Assembly: GCF_036711975.1 (NCBI RefSeq)
Contig: NW_027248940.1
Location: forward strand, 5,208,001-5,272,000
DNA: 64,000 nucleotides
Reading direction: 5' to 3'
From: Onthophagus taurus
Taxonomy: Eukaryota; Arthropoda; Insecta; Coleoptera; Scarabaeidae
Below the pieces are notes generated by a model that was given only the letters and a program-made list of their open reading frames with translations, had not been told where the DNA came from and made no database searches. The stretch's first letter is position 1; each line of letters opens with the position of its first letter. Shown here piece by piece: positions 63,701-64,000 of this stretch. A program made the translations under genes and the position numbers.

Positions 63701-64000
63701 CTTAGATCAACTTTATCACAAGAACGTTTTGTCGAACTTGCGTTGATCGCAATAGAAAGTGATGTATGTGACAAATTGATAACAACGAGATAATTGAAAA
63801 TTTTGCAAGTGCTAAAGCACGAAGAGTAAACGTTTAATGATTGTTAATATCTATTTTTTTAGATGTAAAATAGCATTTGTATTTTGTATACTGTATAAAA
63901 AATGTAATAATAAATGTAGTATCTGCTATTGCTTTTTATTTTAGTATTTAATATAAGTAACACTGGAAATATGTAAATTCAAACGGTACTGAAAATGTTT
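60799..64000 (+). mobile_element. hAT element with DUF4371-type transposase, right end outside the window
   Basis: It begins CAGGGGCGGCGCGATGCGG, a hAT-like terminus, directly in the piggyBac right end. GGGGGCGCATTATAAC is repeated in tandem at 60840-60880. A donor (AAATAG|GTAAGT, about 61233) and acceptor (CCTGTAG, about 61294) suggest a 5' UTR intron before the ATG at 61310. No matching right terminus appears by 64000. Confidence 0.7.
61310..63793 (+). pseudogene. hAT transposase (TTF zinc finger, DUF4371, dimerisation domain), several breaks
   Basis: The frame starts MSKKLSGYQNRKRKATREL, hits TAA at 61658-61660 after PPIN, and continues in frame with FSDTYYDRKMPNSKSVPRDW, the TTF-type zinc finger (SVFCFCCKLF), and FSIILDCTPDISNTEQMTII with GQGYDNGANMKG (catalytic region). 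A frame change near 62635 leads to PCSAHSLNLVVKDAAN. A TGA follows (62776-62778) before WDILKKC, then LSDTRWESRVEAL. Another frame change near 63290 leads to DVILDTTINSLEERC and the C-terminal TVSSGERSFLRLKIIKTYLRS dimerisation segment ending at 63793. Two stops and two frameshifts make it non-functional. Confidence 0.85.

Overview
This window looks like insect nuclear DNA, most likely from a beetle (Coleoptera). It is AT-rich, its introns are 50-90 bp with GT...AG ends, and it carries insect odorant-receptor genes and an arthropod-type cytochrome b5-related desaturase. The beetle assignment is inference from the mix of repeats; no diagnostic marker is present. I see no tRNA, rRNA or CRISPR array.

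Only a few segments are host genes. There is a complete five-exon odorant receptor (28273-29607, +, 372 aa) and a complete three-exon cytochrome b5-related gene (55558-56995, +, 440 aa). Odorant-receptor exon 1 occurs twice as an inverted duplication: one intact copy (4074-4668, -) and one dead copy (14545-14957 plus 22986-23003, +). A possible small secreted-peptide ORF (29664-29789) follows the complete receptor. Everything else is transposons, satellites and their debris.

Layout. 1-3435: R1/I/LOA-type endonuclease relic, a TIR MITE and a 5'-truncated jockey-type retrotransposon. 3436-5110: odorant-receptor exon 1 with a repeat-filled intron. 5210-14150: decayed minus-strand non-LTR elements with a solo-LTR-like block and a hAT-type MITE inside. 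14150-24050: the dead receptor copy, split by a jockey element, which is split by a 6.5-kb TIR transposon with a DDE-type transposase, which is split by a 3.4-kb tyrosine-recombinase (Crypton-like) element whose gene is intact and whose single intron is a large inverted repeat. 24648-27312: CR1/jockey-type element. 30284-36236: three head-to-tail non-autonomous copies of the tyrosine-recombinase element; the second is interrupted by a Penelope-like element and a 1.19-kb foldback element, the third by a short LTR element. 36250-39745: a gene fragment split by a nearly intact PIF/Harbinger element. 40040-48273: a minus-strand Jockey element broken up by an intact hAT transposon and a full-length CR1/jockey-type element. 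48470-55395: a two-armed inverted satellite array of about 187-bp monomers (S1) around a second satellite (S2), with a Jockey copy and a solo LTR inserted. 57570-64000: Tc1-like fragment, piggyBac element, and a hAT element inserted in the piggyBac's right end and running off the window.

The strongest candidate for something little described is the tyrosine-recombinase element. It has an intact 360-aa R-K-HxxR-W-Y recombinase, a large imperfect palindrome at one end, three hairpins sharing one 15-nt tip motif (ACTCRCNNCGYTCGT), 6-bp direct repeats at its insertion site, and a tandem trio of recombinase-less derivatives 10 kb away.
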